Shown: positions 53,444 to 62,863, counted from the first letter of the stretch. The stretch: 64,000 nt of DNA from an uncultured Clostridia bacterium (GCA_944391745.1 CALXUS010000009.1:1-64000); one strand, 5' to 3'. Notes: generated by a model not told the origin, from the sequence alone. Program-made: numbers and translations.

Positions 53444-54145
53444 TTATTGTACGAAACTCAAAAAATCGAGTTTCAAACCTTTAGGGGTAACTCTTCTAAC
53501 TCTACACCGTACTTTGTCCCCATATTTGAACATGGAGGGGTCATTGCAGTTCATGATGCCGGAAACTCTGGGGGAAATTTCAATGAAAAGACCGTCATTA
53601 AAATAAGTGACTTCAGAGGTAACTTTTCCAATGACAATATCATAACTGTTGTAATTATTAAGATTATCGCTGAAACACCTTTTATAGGAAACGATAATGT
53701 AGGACGAGGGATCAGATTTCTGAATTACCTTAACGAAAACTTTATGATACAGTTTAAAATATTCGTGTGCATCGTAAAACCGAGAATCAGAAATCTCCTT
53801 AAAGGGAATAAACAACGTAAGACCTTTATATTTAAGCAATACGGAAATACGTGTTATCCTAATAACAGTTGCTTTAATCACATCACCTACATTCAGAGCA
53901 TTGAATTCATTTAACATACATGCGGAGTGAGAAAAACTACCATCGGATTTTTGGATTAGTGAAATAGGCTTCCCGAGAAGATTAAATACTTCATAGGGAA
54001 TGGTATGATTTTTACCGCTTTTTGCTGTTGAATAAATTGATATGTCTTCTTCTTTTAACCTAACAAAACTGTCTTTATCAGGAACCTCAACATCTAATGT
54101 TTTACTTATTGGATTCCATGTCCGTGCTATTCCTTGTACTGTCAA
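53444..54145 (-). CDS. Two-S1-domain (RpsA-like) RNA-binding protein
   Basis: A 233-residue protein. An N-terminal region of about 70 residues (TWNPISKTLDVEVPDKDSFV) is followed by two S1/OB motifs: NVGDVIKATVIRITRISVLL (about 85-155) and YDIVIGKVTSEVTYFNDGLF (about 165-230). S1-domain proteins bind single-stranded RNA in translation, decay or transcription. The start is TTG at 54145, with AAAGGAAGG 6 bp upstream. Codon use is GC-richer than the surroundings, resembling the TPM-lemA pair. Role not determined. Confidence 0.72.
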   Translation of the reverse strand: MTVQGIARTWNPISKTLDVEVPDKDSFVRLKEEDISIYSTAKSGKNHTIPYEVFNLLGKPISLIQKSDGSFSHSACMLNEFNALNVGDVIKATVIRITRISVLLKYKGLTLFIPFKEISDSRFYDAHEYFKLYHKVFVKVIQKSDPSSYIIVSYKRCFSDNLNNYNSYDIVIGKVTSEVTYFNDGLFIEISPRVSGIMNCNDPSMFKYGDKVRCRVRRVTPKGLKLDFLSFVQ

Positions 54146-54277
54146 TTTAATTCCTTCCTTTCAAATTTTTTGATAAATATTCTAAATATGCAAAACGTTT
54201 CACCTCTTTCAAAAAAATAATATAGAGATAACTCTACATAATATCTATTTTACCATAAAAAGAAAAAAAAAGCAAAT
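54146..54277. other. Intergenic leader between the S1 gene and the vWA terminator
   Basis: AT-rich sequence holding the leader and likely promoter of the minus-strand S1 gene. AAACGTTTC at 54192-54200 is a small palindrome of uncertain meaning. No RNA gene was seen. Confidence 0.4.
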
Positions 54278-54313
54278 AAAACGACATTGAGAATTTTAAC
54301 TCAATGCCGTTTT
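54278..54313 (-). terminator. Terminator of the vWA gene
   Basis: 14-bp stem (54278-54291 with 54300-54313, core CATTGAG) with one wobble pair, followed by T-rich sequence on the minus strand. Confidence 0.82.
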
Positions 54314-54327
54314 ATTAATTTTAATAA

Positions 54328-55743
54328 TTAAAATCTATTTCTTTTAACAAGTTTATAACTTGCAAATCCAATTATAGCAATTACAGAAGTAATTCCAGCA
54401 ACATATAAACCAGTATAAAAACCAGTGTTTGGAATATCAACTTGTGGTAATACATCTAAGGCAATAATTGGACAATCATCATTCTCTTCAAATCCTGGAG
54501 TTCCATTTTCATCGTATGTTATTTCTACATTTTCATTTGTAGGTAAATTAATTCCAACAATTTCTTCATCAAATTCATCATTTAATGAAATTCTGTATGA
54601 AAATGTAGCTTCTTCACCAGGTCCTAATGAAGGAATAGTCCATGTTATTGAATTATCATTAGTATTTACTTCTGCAGTAACTTCTCCAATATTAGACTTA
54701 GTTAATTGTGCATAAGTAAAGTTATCTATAATGTTCTGTGGGAAGTAATCTTTAATTACAATATTATCTAAAATATATTGTTCTTGGATTAAACTTGCAT
54801 ATATTTGATTTGTAACAGTATCTTCAACTTCTTCATCAGATACATAATATACTTCTCCAGCTGTAGGAGCTGTTACAGTACCAAATATTTTCTCTGCTAC
54901 TTCTTTATAAGTAGGTTTAGGATCTTCAGTAGATACTTCAATTTCACTATCACTTAATTCAATTAACATAGAAATTAAGTTAACACCAGCTTTATCAAGT
55001 TCTAATATTTTATTTCTAGTAGGAACTTGAGTAGCTTCTGAATAAGTATCCATTGTTACGCCTCTAGCTGTATTAGGTATAGCATCTGTTAAGGTAATGA
55101 TATATTTTTCAGTATCTGGATCATCATTTGTTTGTAATAAAGCATAAGCAGCATCTAAACCAACTTCTAGATTAGTTCTTGCACCCATAACATCTTCTGA
55201 TACAGTATTTAATGCATCTGTAATAGTAGTAGGGTCATTTGTTAATTCAGAAGTTATAGTCTTTGCATCTAAATCTGTTCCTTCAATTGTATAACCAGTA
55301 TCAGGATCAGTTTCAGTTGAAGTTGCAAATTCAACTATACCAATTTTAATATTAGGATTAGCTGAAATTAATTTATCTACCAATGTTTGAGCAGATTGAA
55401 GAACAGCTTCCTTTCTTGTCATTTTTTCACCATCAATTAAAACTTCATTTGTTGACATGCTTCTTGAAGAATCAATTAATAATACAACGTCAGCTTTTTT
55501 ATCCTCTAATTCTTCTGCATTATTTCTAACAGTTAATTGAATATCAACATATTTTTCAGTAGTATTACATTCAATCATTTTTTTCTCAAATTCACCATAT
55601 TGACCGAAAATAATATTACATGTATTATCTTCAACCAAAGTCATAGTTGCATCAGCTTTAGCAACTGTGGCTGCAAAAGAAGAAGTACAAGTGAAAAGTA
55701 CGATAAATAAAGCAATAAAAATACCATAAATAGTCTTTTTCAT
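54328..55743 (-). CDS. Cell-wall-anchored von Willebrand factor A protein
   Basis: A 471-residue secreted protein. The signal peptide ends near SSFAATVAKA (about residue 26). A vWA domain (about 80-330) has the MIDAS signature VVLLIDSSRSMSTNE, MGARTNLEVGL and ITLTDAIPNTARG. A beta-sandwich domain follows (about 330-430), then a sortase-type signal: IPNTG (about 437-441), a hydrophobic helix and terminal KLVKRNRF. IPNTG is a variant of LPXTG, so class C- or B-like anchoring is likely, but no sortase is in the window. GGAG precedes the ATG. Possible adhesin. Confidence 0.85.
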   Translation of the reverse strand: MKKTIYGIFIALFIVLFTCTSSFAATVAKADATMTLVEDNTCNIIFGQYGEFEKKMIECNTTEKYVDIQLTVRNNAEELEDKKADVVLLIDSSRSMSTNEVLIDGEKMTRKEAVLQSAQTLVDKLISANPNIKIGIVEFATSTETDPDTGYTIEGTDLDAKTITSELTNDPTTITDALNTVSEDVMGARTNLEVGLDAAYALLQTNDDPDTEKYIITLTDAIPNTARGVTMDTYSEATQVPTRNKILELDKAGVNLISMLIELSDSEIEVSTEDPKPTYKEVAEKIFGTVTAPTAGEVYYVSDEEVEDTVTNQIYASLIQEQYILDNIVIKDYFPQNIIDNFTYAQLTKSNIGEVTAEVNTNDNSITWTIPSLGPGEEATFSYRISLNDEFDEEIVGINLPTNENVEITYDENGTPGFEENDDCPIIALDVLPQVDIPNTGFYTGLYVAGITSVIAIIGFASYKLVKRNRF

Positions 55744-55959
55744 AATTAAATCTCCTTTATTATATTTTGTACAAAATTATAAATTTAATACTTTCTACAT
55801 TATAATACATATAATTTTAAAATTCAACAAAAAATATAAAAAAGAATTTTCAGTTTGAAAGAACAATAAATGGGAATTTTTTTATGCAAAAAAATCTACC
55901 AAAAATAAATTACTTGTGTTAAAATACATTAAGAAAATTTTATTTGAAAGGTGAAGAAA

Positions 55960-56808
55960 ATGGCAATAATAATTGATGGAAAAAACTTAGCAAAAAATAT
56001 AAGACAGGATTTAAAATTAGAAGCAGATAAATTAAAAGAAAGAGGAATTATTCCACACTTAGCAGTTATTATGGTAGGAGATAATGATGCATCAAAAGTT
56101 TATGTCAGAAATAAGAGTAGAGCTTGTGAAGAAATAGGAATAGAATTTAAAGAATATATATTACCTAGTACAACTAAGCAAAAGGAACTTTTAGAACTAA
56201 TAAATAACTTAAATAATGATAGAAAAGTAAATGGAATACTTCTACAAAGCCCTATTCCAAAGCCATTAAAAATACAAGAAGCATTTAATAGCATAAGTCC
56301 AGAAAAAGACGTAGATGGATTTAATCCACAAAATGTGGGAAATTTGTGCATTGGACAAGATGGATTTATTCCATGTACACCACTTGGAATTGTGATTATG
56401 CTAGAAAAATATAATATAAAAATAGATGGTGAAAAAGTAGCGATTATAGGAAGAAGCAATATAGTAGGTAAACCAATGGCACAATGTATGCTATCTAAAA
56501 ATGCTACAGTAACAATATGTCATTCTAGAACTAAAGAATTAAAAAAAGAATTAAAAGATGCAGATATAATAATTTCAGCAGCAGGAAAAAGAAATATGGT
56601 AACTGCAGATATGGTTAAAGATGGAGTTGTTATTATAGATGTTGGAATGAATAGAAATGATGAAGGCAAACTTTGTGGAGACGTTGATTTTGAAAATGTA
56701 AAAGAAAAAGCATCATATATTACTCCAGTCCCTGGCGGAGTTGGACCAATGACAATAGCAATGTTAATGTCAAATGTAATAAAGGCAGCAAAAAAACAAA
56801 ATAAATAA
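55960..56808 (+). CDS. folD: Methylenetetrahydrofolate dehydrogenase/cyclohydrolase
   Basis: Bifunctional one-carbon enzyme converting 5,10-methylene-THF to 10-formyl-THF with NADP(H). Motifs include VMVGDNDASKVYVRNKSRA (catalytic Tyr-Lys), LQSPIPK, IPCTPLG, GRSNIVGKPMAQ and PVPGGVGPMT. ATG 55960 is chosen for AAAGGTG upstream; an in-frame GTG at 55951 overlaps that site. 282 residues. It opens a run of housekeeping genes through fmt. Confidence 0.95.
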   Translation: MAIIIDGKNLAKNIRQDLKLEADKLKERGIIPHLAVIMVGDNDASKVYVRNKSRACEEIGIEFKEYILPSTTKQKELLELINNLNNDRKVNGILLQSPIPKPLKIQEAFNSISPEKDVDGFNPQNVGNLCIGQDGFIPCTPLGIVIMLEKYNIKIDGEKVAIIGRSNIVGKPMAQCMLSKNATVTICHSRTKELKKELKDADIIISAAGKRNMVTADMVKDGVVIIDVGMNRNDEGKLCGDVDFENVKEKASYITPVPGGVGPMTIAMLMSNVIKAAKKQNK

Positions 56809-56842
56809 TATGAGAAGATAGAAATAAAAAAGAGAGGAAAAA

Positions 56843-59062
56843 ATGGTCGCAGAAATAATAATTGAATCAACAGTAAAAACACTTAACAGAATATTTGATT
56901 ATGAAATACCTGAAAACTTAAATGTTAAAATAGGTAGTAGAGTTTTTGTACCATTTGGAAATAAAAAGACGCCCGAAGAAGGGATTGTAATAGGCATTAA
57001 AGAAAAATCAGATTATAAAATAAAACCAATTATAAATGTGCAGGAAGCAAGTATAAAAGAAGAATATATAAATTTAGCAAAGTGGATGGCAAAAAGATAC
57101 ATTTGTAATGTTTCAGATTGTTTAAGATTAATGCTCGCTCCAGGTACTACAAGCAAAAATATTGAATCAAGAGTTAAAGATAGAACAATAAATCTAATAT
57201 ATTTAGCTAAAGATAAAGATGAAATAGAAGAAGATATAGAAAATGGAACAATAAAATCTGAAAAGCAAAAAAATATATTAGATTTTTTAATGAGAAATGA
57301 TTCCGCAACTATGCAGGATATAGAAATTTTTACAGATGGTACAAGAAGTATAGTAAACACTTTAGTAAAAAATGGATATCTAGAAATAAATGAGCAAAAA
57401 GTAGAAAGAAATCCATTTATGCATAAAGTAGAAAACAAAACTCATGATTTAAAACTTACAGAAGAGCAACAAATAGCAATTAATCAAATAAAAAGTAATG
57501 GTGAATATTTACTATATGGTGTAACTGGTTCAGGAAAAACAGAAATATATTTGCAGTTAATCGAAAAAAAACTAAAAGAAAATAAAAGCAGTATAATGCT
57601 AGTTCCAGAAATCTCATTAACACCTCAAACAGTAGATCGATTTATTGCAAGATTTGGTGAAGAACAAATTGCGGTTTTACATAGTAAACTATCTATAGGG
57701 GAAAGATATGACCAGTGGAATAAAATTAAAGAAGGAAAAGCTAAAATAATAATTGGTGCAAGGTCTGCAATTTTTGCACCGGCTGTAAATTTGGGTCTAA
57801 TAATTATTGATGAAGAACATGATGAATCTTATCAGTCCGAAATGAGTCCAAGATATGATGCAAGAGAAGTAGCAGAGTATTTGGCAAAAGCCAATAATAT
57901 TCCACTTTTACTTGGTAGTGCAACACCAGATATGAAATCATATTATAAAGCGCAAAATGGAGAAATTACACTTTTAACTCTTACAAAAAGAGCAAATAAT
58001 GCAAATCTTCCAGCAGTAAAAGTAGTTGATTTAAGGCAAGAATTAGCAAATGGCAATAAATCAATGATAAGTGAAAGCTTAAAAGAAGAAATTGAAAAAA
58101 ATTTATTAACAAAAACTCAAACTATTTTGTTCTTGAATAGAAGAGGATTTTCAACATTCATTATGTGCAGAGATTGTGGATACACAGTTAAATGCAAAAG
58201 ATGTAATATAACAATGACATATCATAAAAATGAAAATAAACTAAAATGTCACTATTGCGGTTATGAAGAGCCTGTAGTAAAAACTTGTCCAGAATGCCAC
58301 AGTCCTAATATTAAATATTTTGGAGCGGGAACTCAAAGGTTAGAAGATGAGGTGCACAATCTTTTCCCAGAAGCCACAACAATTAGAATGGATGTGGATA
58401 CAGTCTCAAAAAAGAATTCACACGAAGAAATATTAGATAAATTTAGAAATGAAAATATAGATATTTTAATTGGAACTCAGATGGTTGTGAAGGGACACCA
58501 TTTCCCTAATGTAACTTTAGTTGGAGTTATTGCAGCAGATAGCAGTTTGAATTTCGGTGACTATAGAGCAAATGAAAGAACATTTCAAACATTAACCCAA
58601 GTAGCGGGTAGAGCAGGCAGAGGAGAATATGAAGGAAGAGTGATTATTCAAACATACAATCCAGATAATTATGCAATAGAATATTCAAAAGCACAAGATT
58701 ATGATCTATTTTATAATACCGAAATTGAACTAAGAAAACAATTGAAATATCCACCATTTTGCGATATAATAGTAATAGATATGTCTGCAAAAAATATGGC
58801 AGAGCTTAAAAAAGTTGCAAAAGATTTGCACACATATTTAAAACAAAGAGTAATAAATGAAAAATTTGGATTACTTCTATATAGTCCAGTACCTTCACCA
58901 ATAGATAAAATCAAAGATAGATATAGATGGCGTATGTTAATAAAATGTAAATATGATGATAGAGTAAATAGCTTACTCACAGATGCTTATGATACATTTT
59001 TAAATATGAAAACCAAAACAGCAAGAGTTAATATAGAATTGAATCCAAATAATATGTTATAA
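56843..59062 (+). CDS. priA: Primosomal protein N', replication restart helicase
   Basis: Superfamily 2 helicase that rebuilds replication forks. A PriA-type DNA-binding start (VAEIIIESTVKTLNRIFDYE) precedes the helicase with GVTGSGKTEIYLQL (Walker A), IIIDEEHDESYQSE (DEEH box) and GSATPDMKSYY. Zinc-binding cysteines lie in CRDCGYTVKCKRC and CHYCGYEE-CPEC, and QVAGRAGRGEYEGRVIIQT closes it. 739 residues. AAGAGAGGA precedes the ATG. Confidence 0.96.
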   Translation: MVAEIIIESTVKTLNRIFDYEIPENLNVKIGSRVFVPFGNKKTPEEGIVIGIKEKSDYKIKPIINVQEASIKEEYINLAKWMAKRYICNVSDCLRLMLAPGTTSKNIESRVKDRTINLIYLAKDKDEIEEDIENGTIKSEKQKNILDFLMRNDSATMQDIEIFTDGTRSIVNTLVKNGYLEINEQKVERNPFMHKVENKTHDLKLTEEQQIAINQIKSNGEYLLYGVTGSGKTEIYLQLIEKKLKENKSSIMLVPEISLTPQTVDRFIARFGEEQIAVLHSKLSIGERYDQWNKIKEGKAKIIIGARSAIFAPAVNLGLIIIDEEHDESYQSEMSPRYDAREVAEYLAKANNIPLLLGSATPDMKSYYKAQNGEITLLTLTKRANNANLPAVKVVDLRQELANGNKSMISESLKEEIEKNLLTKTQTILFLNRRGFSTFIMCRDCGYTVKCKRCNITMTYHKNENKLKCHYCGYEEPVVKTCPECHSPNIKYFGAGTQRLEDEVHNLFPEATTIRMDVDTVSKKNSHEEILDKFRNENIDILIGTQMVVKGHHFPNVTLVGVIAADSSLNFGDYRANERTFQTLTQVAGRAGRGEYEGRVIIQTYNPDNYAIEYSKAQDYDLFYNTEIELRKQLKYPPFCDIIVIDMSAKNMAELKKVAKDLHTYLKQRVINEKFGLLLYSPVPSPIDKIKDRYRWRMLIKCKYDDRVNSLLTDAYDTFLNMKTKTARVNIELNPNNML

Positions 59063-59081
59063 AAATAGAAAGGAAGTAAAA

Positions 59082-59570
59082 ATGGCAATAAGAGAAATAA
59101 GAAAAGAAGGAGACGAAATCTTAAGAAAAAAATCAAGAGAAGTCGAAGTTGTAGATGACAGAATTAGAGAACTTCTTGATGATATGGTTGAAACAATGCA
59201 TTCAGCAAACGGTGTAGGAATTTCAGCAGTACAAGTAGGTATATTAAAAAGACTAGTTGCCATAGATTTATATGATGGAAATAAGCCTTTAAAATTAGTA
59301 AATCCTGTAATAGTGAAATCAAAAGGAGAACAAGAAGTCGAAGAAGGATGTTTAAGTTTTCCAAATCAATTTGCTAAAGTAATTAGACCAATGGAGGTTA
59401 CTGTTAAAGCTTTAGATGAAAATGGAAAGAAGATAACAGTTAAAGGAAAAGGATTATTAGCACAAGCATTAGCACATGAATTAGATCATTTAGATGGAAA
59501 TTTATTTATAGATATAATGGAACCGGGAACATTACAATATATTGAACCAGAAAATAATCAAAATAAATAA
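59082..59570 (+). CDS. def: Peptide deformylase
   Basis: Metalloenzyme removing the formyl group from nascent proteins. Motifs are NGVGISAVQVG (motif 1, with Ile-Ser where Leu/Ala-Ala is usual), EEGCLSFP (metal Cys) and LAHELDHLDG (HExxH). 162 residues. Located 19 bp after priA and followed by fmt, the functional partner that adds the formyl group. Confidence 0.96.
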   Translation: MAIREIRKEGDEILRKKSREVEVVDDRIRELLDDMVETMHSANGVGISAVQVGILKRLVAIDLYDGNKPLKLVNPVIVKSKGEQEVEEGCLSFPNQFAKVIRPMEVTVKALDENGKKITVKGKGLLAQALAHELDHLDGNLFIDIMEPGTLQYIEPENNQNK

Positions 59571-59590
59571 TTAAGATTAAACAATTAAGA

Positions 59591-59612
59591 ATCCCATGTA
59601 AGTACATGGGAT
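59591..59612 (+). other. Hairpin between def and fmt
   Basis: ATCCCATGTA-agt-ACATGGGAT is a near-perfect inverted repeat without a clean T-run downstream. It could be a weak terminator, attenuator or processing site. Confidence 0.5.
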
Positions 59613-59641
59613 AAATTATTTTATATAAAAGGAGGATAAGA

Positions 59642-60661
59642 ATGAAAATCGTTTTTATGGGAACACCTGATTTTGCAAAAGAATCATTAGAAGCACTTTA
59701 TAATAGTAATAATGAAATATTAGCTGTTGTTACAAACCCAGATAAACCAAAAGGAAGAGGAATGAAAATGATTGCTTCTCCTGTAAAAGAATTTGCCTTA
59801 GAAAAAAATTTGAAAATTTATCAACCAACAAAAGTAAGAAACAACACAGAATTTATCACAGAAATTCAAAATTTAAATCCTGATTTATTATGTGTTGTTG
59901 CTTATGGAAAAATATTACCAAAAGAAATTTTAGACATTCCAAAGTATGGAGCAATAAATGTTCATGGTTCACTACTTCCAGAGTATAGGGGTGCTGCACC
60001 AATTCAATGGGCAGTATTAAATGGAGATAAAAAAACAGGAGTCACTACAATGTTTATGGACATTGGAATGGACACAGGAGACATGATTTTAAAAGAAGAA
60101 ACAGAAATAGGCGAAGACGAAACAACTGGAGAATTATGGAATAGATTATCTAAAATAGGAGCTAATTTACTTGTAAAGACTATTGAGAAAATAGAAGCTA
60201 TTCCAGATAAAGAAAATAAAACATTAGACGAAATAAAATTAGCCGTGGGTGCAGAAAAACAAGGAGAAGACTATACTTTAGCACCAATGCTAGAAAAAGA
60301 AATGGCGAAAATAGATTGGAAAAAAACATCTAAAGAAATAAAAAATTTAGTTAGAGGTCTAAATCCTATAATGGGAGCATATTCTTTTTTAGACGGTAGA
60401 AAAATAAAATTTTGGAAAATTGAAATAATAACACTAGAAGAATTAGAAAAAATATTCCCTGAAATAGCAGAATATGAAAGTAGAATGAAAAAATTAGAAC
60501 CAGGAACAATTGCTTTTGCTGATAATAAAAAAGGTATATTCATAAAAACACGAGATGGATTTATTAAAGTACTTGAAATTCAAGGAGAAAATGCAAAGAA
60601 AATGGATTACAAGAGCTTTTTAAATGGTAATAAATTACAAGCAGGTGAAATATTAGAATAA
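59642..60661 (+). CDS. fmt: Methionyl-tRNA formyltransferase
   Basis: Formylates initiator Met-tRNA using 10-formyl-THF supplied by FolD. The N-terminal formyltransferase domain has KIVFMGTPDFA, NVHGSLLPEYRGAAPIQWAV and MDIGMDTGDM; a C-terminal OB-like domain follows (TIAFADNKKGIFIKTRDGF). 339 residues; slightly longer C-domain linkers. AAAGGAGG precedes the ATG. Confidence 0.95.
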   Translation: MKIVFMGTPDFAKESLEALYNSNNEILAVVTNPDKPKGRGMKMIASPVKEFALEKNLKIYQPTKVRNNTEFITEIQNLNPDLLCVVAYGKILPKEILDIPKYGAINVHGSLLPEYRGAAPIQWAVLNGDKKTGVTTMFMDIGMDTGDMILKEETEIGEDETTGELWNRLSKIGANLLVKTIEKIEAIPDKENKTLDEIKLAVGAEKQGEDYTLAPMLEKEMAKIDWKKTSKEIKNLVRGLNPIMGAYSFLDGRKIKFWKIEIITLEELEKIFPEIAEYESRMKKLEPGTIAFADNKKGIFIKTRDGFIKVLEIQGENAKKMDYKSFLNGNKLQAGEILE

Positions 60662-60677
60662 AATAATTACTAAGCTA

Positions 60678-60720
60678 TTGATAAATATAAAATGTTATTA
60701 TAAAATGTTATTATAAAATA
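60678..60720 (+). promoter_or_regulatory. Promoter within a 13-bp tandem repeat
   Basis: TTGATA (60678-60683), 17 bp, TAAAAT (60701-60706). The -10 lies in a 13-bp direct repeat, TATAAAATGTTAT, present 2.7 times at 60686-60720, so alternative -10 sites are available. Confidence 0.5.
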
Positions 60721-60751
60721 ATTATATATTTAAACAGGGGAGGAAAATAAA

Positions 60752-62200
60752 ATGATTCACTCAAAAGAAGCGAGATTTGAAGCAAGAGAGTCTTTAAAAG
60801 GAAATTGGGGTAAAGCCATTGGAATATCTGTGATTGATACATTAATATCAGTAGTTTCAGAGGTCATAATTAACTTTATATTTTCAATAATTGCAGGAGA
60901 ATTAGGTACTCTTTTAGCAACTATATGTAATCTATTAATTACAATACCTTTAACTTATGGAATTACAGATTCTTTTTATAAAATGAAAAATGGACAACAA
61001 GTAGAATTATTTGACTTTATTACAGTAGGTTTTAAAAATTTTAAACGTAGCATAGGTGTAGCATTAAGAATATTTACAAAAGTATGGTATTATATTTTAA
61101 TACCTTTTGCAATATTAATTATTCTATTAATTGTTGGCTTAGTATTTACCGCTGTAGGTAATATTGCTGAAGTTAATGAAATAGATAGATTAACACCAAT
61201 GTATGTATCACCTTATGATGATTCAGACTATAGTTTTGGAAATAGAAATTCTAGTTACACAATTGATGATGAAATGAACGTATCATCTATACAAACAGCT
61301 GCAACAGCAGTTATGGGAATGGGAATAATAGTATTTGTTGTAGCTATTGTTTATATAGTAATAGCAATATTCTTTATAAAGAAGATGTACTTATATGCAT
61401 TAGCATATTATGTAGCAGTAGCAAAGCCAAATATTGATCCTAAATCAGCAGTAGAAGAAAGTGCTGAATTAATGATGGGAAATAGAGGAAGATTATTTGG
61501 AATACAATTATCATATTTTGGATGGTTTGTCGTTCTTTACATAGGAGCAATGATTTGTTCAGTGATTCCTTTTATAGGATTTATACTAATAATAGTATTT
61601 GTAGTAGGTGGAGCATCTGCACTAAATGTATATATTAATTTCGGTACATTAGCTTTCTACAGGGATTTAGTAGGTGGAAGTATGCCTCAAAATTTCAATA
61701 ACATAGGAGGTCAAAACGGTCAAGTAAATTATCAACAAAATGGTGGATTTGTTGCAGGTGGATATAACCAAAATCCAGGAATGCAAAACAATGGATATCA
61801 AATAAATCAAAATCCAGGAATGCAAAACAATGGATACCAAATAAATCAAAATCCAGGAATGCAAAACAATGGATATCAAGTAAATCAAAATCCAGGAATG
61901 CAAAATAATGGATACCAAGTAAATCAAAATCCAGGAATGCAAAATAATGGATATCAAGTAAATCAAAATCCAGGAATGCAAAATAACGGATACCAAGTAA
62001 ATCAAAATCCAGGAATGCAAAATAACGGATACCAAGTAAATCAAAATCCAGGAATGCAAAACAATGGATACCAAGTAAATCAAAATGAAGGAATACAAAA
62101 CAATGGGGCTATGCCACAAGTAAAATATTGTAAAAGATGTGGTGCAGAAAACGCAGAAAATTCAGAATACTGTGTAAATTGTGGTGCAAGACTAGACTAA
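60752..62200 (+). CDS. DUF975-like membrane protein with NQ-rich repeats and a C-terminal zinc ribbon
   Basis: The first 300 residues form a polytopic membrane domain of the DUF975/YesL-like kind, opening SKEARFEARESLKGNWGKAI and with about six helices. From about residue 340 come eight near-identical 13-residue repeats (NPGMQNNGYQVNQ) plus a decayed ninth, encoded by 39-bp tandem repeats. The last 25 residues form a zinc ribbon, CKRCGAENAENSEYCVNCGA. Zinc-ribbon plus repeat tails are common on Firmicutes membrane proteins; function unknown. GGGGAGG precedes the ATG. Confidence 0.85.
   Translation: MIHSKEARFEARESLKGNWGKAIGISVIDTLISVVSEVIINFIFSIIAGELGTLLATICNLLITIPLTYGITDSFYKMKNGQQVELFDFITVGFKNFKRSIGVALRIFTKVWYYILIPFAILIILLIVGLVFTAVGNIAEVNEIDRLTPMYVSPYDDSDYSFGNRNSSYTIDDEMNVSSIQTAATAVMGMGIIVFVVAIVYIVIAIFFIKKMYLYALAYYVAVAKPNIDPKSAVEESAELMMGNRGRLFGIQLSYFGWFVVLYIGAMICSVIPFIGFILIIVFVVGGASALNVYINFGTLAFYRDLVGGSMPQNFNNIGGQNGQVNYQQNGGFVAGGYNQNPGMQNNGYQINQNPGMQNNGYQINQNPGMQNNGYQVNQNPGMQNNGYQVNQNPGMQNNGYQVNQNPGMQNNGYQVNQNPGMQNNGYQVNQNPGMQNNGYQVNQNEGIQNNGAMPQVKYCKRCGAENAENSEYCVNCGARLD
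61771..62109 (+). repeat. 39-bp in-frame tandem repeat
   Basis: Eight full 39-bp units (61771-62082) beginning AATCCAGGAATGCAA and a degenerate ninth (62083-62109). Units differ mainly by silent T/C changes (AAT/AAC, TAT/TAC) and one I/V switch, indicating recent amplification and a length that may vary between strains. Confidence 0.95.
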
Positions 62201-62212
62201 TTAAATAAAAAC

Positions 62213-62241
62213 AAAAGAAGGATTTCTAAATCCTTCTTTTT
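62213..62241. terminator. Bidirectional terminator
   Basis: AAAAGAAGGATTT, two-base loop region, AAATCCTTCTTTT with T-run either side, between convergent genes. Confidence 0.9.
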
Positions 62242-62246
62242 CTTAT

Positions 62247-62858
62247 CTATAAAAATGCATTTAACTTATTAATATTTTCTCTTTGAAACTTATTAAAATC
62301 CTTTATAAGTTCAGTAGTACTTTTAGCTACGTCAAGATTACAGTTTAGAATTTTTTGACATTCTATTATTCCCATTAATGTTCCTTGAATCATAATTTCA
62401 GCAATATGTGAATTACTACGATCTTTTAAAGTATTAAATTGTACTCCAGCAAAACTCATCATTTTATCCTTAATAGGAGTAGAATCTGGAATTTCACCAT
62501 ATTTCTCAAAGTGTTGATTAATTTGACTTTGAGTATTTCCATATTGAGAATATATTGCAACTAATACTTTTCTCATTTCTTTATCTGAAACCTTTGGCGC
62601 TAAATAAGAAATTGAATCCATACCCATTTTAGCTATTTTACTAACTTCATTTAATACCGCAAGATCAAGCTGGAAAGTGTTAGTGTTAAAAGTTGAGTTA
62701 TTAGACTCATTAGCTGATTTAGAATCGGAATGTTCATCATCATATTTAGGTTTTGAATCAGAATCAGAAGTGTTAACTTTATAGCCCTGTTCCTGAAGTG
62801 ATTGTGTAACCATATTGCTATCTTTATTTTCATTTTTGAGATTTTTATCTTTATCCAT
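62247..62858 (-). CDS. Hypothetical protein with a helical (ferritin-like/coat-like) C-terminal domain
   Basis: A 203-residue cytosolic protein. The first 65 residues are disordered and Asp/Ser/Asn/Lys-rich. The rest is helical (LAVLNEVSKIAKMGMDSISY, HFEKYGEIPDSTPIKDKM, AEIMIQGTLMGIIECQKILN) and resembles ferritin-like or spore-coat-associated four-helix bundles, without clear metal ligands in the pattern. The annotated ATG lacks a nearby Shine-Dalgarno; AAAGGAG lies 30 bp upstream, before a 7-codon ORF. Identity uncertain. Confidence 0.6.
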   Translation of the reverse strand: MDKDKNLKNENKDSNMVTQSLQEQGYKVNTSDSDSKPKYDDEHSDSKSANESNNSTFNTNTFQLDLAVLNEVSKIAKMGMDSISYLAPKVSDKEMRKVLVAIYSQYGNTQSQINQHFEKYGEIPDSTPIKDKMMSFAGVQFNTLKDRSNSHIAEIMIQGTLMGIIECQKILNCNLDVAKSTTELIKDFNKFQRENINKLNAFL

Positions 62859-62863
62859 AAATA

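Noticed and set aside
53423-53914. Plus-strand 163-codon ORF overlapping the S1 gene
   Set aside because: The minus strand has two S1 domains and a good ribosome site; the plus frame has no recognisable features.
61771-62109. CRISPR-like array
   Set aside because: Units are directly tandem without spacers and are in frame in a membrane protein gene.
61667-62119. 150-codon minus-strand frame across the 39-bp repeats
   Set aside because: An artefact of the repeat period being a multiple of three; the plus-strand protein has clear domains and ribosome site.
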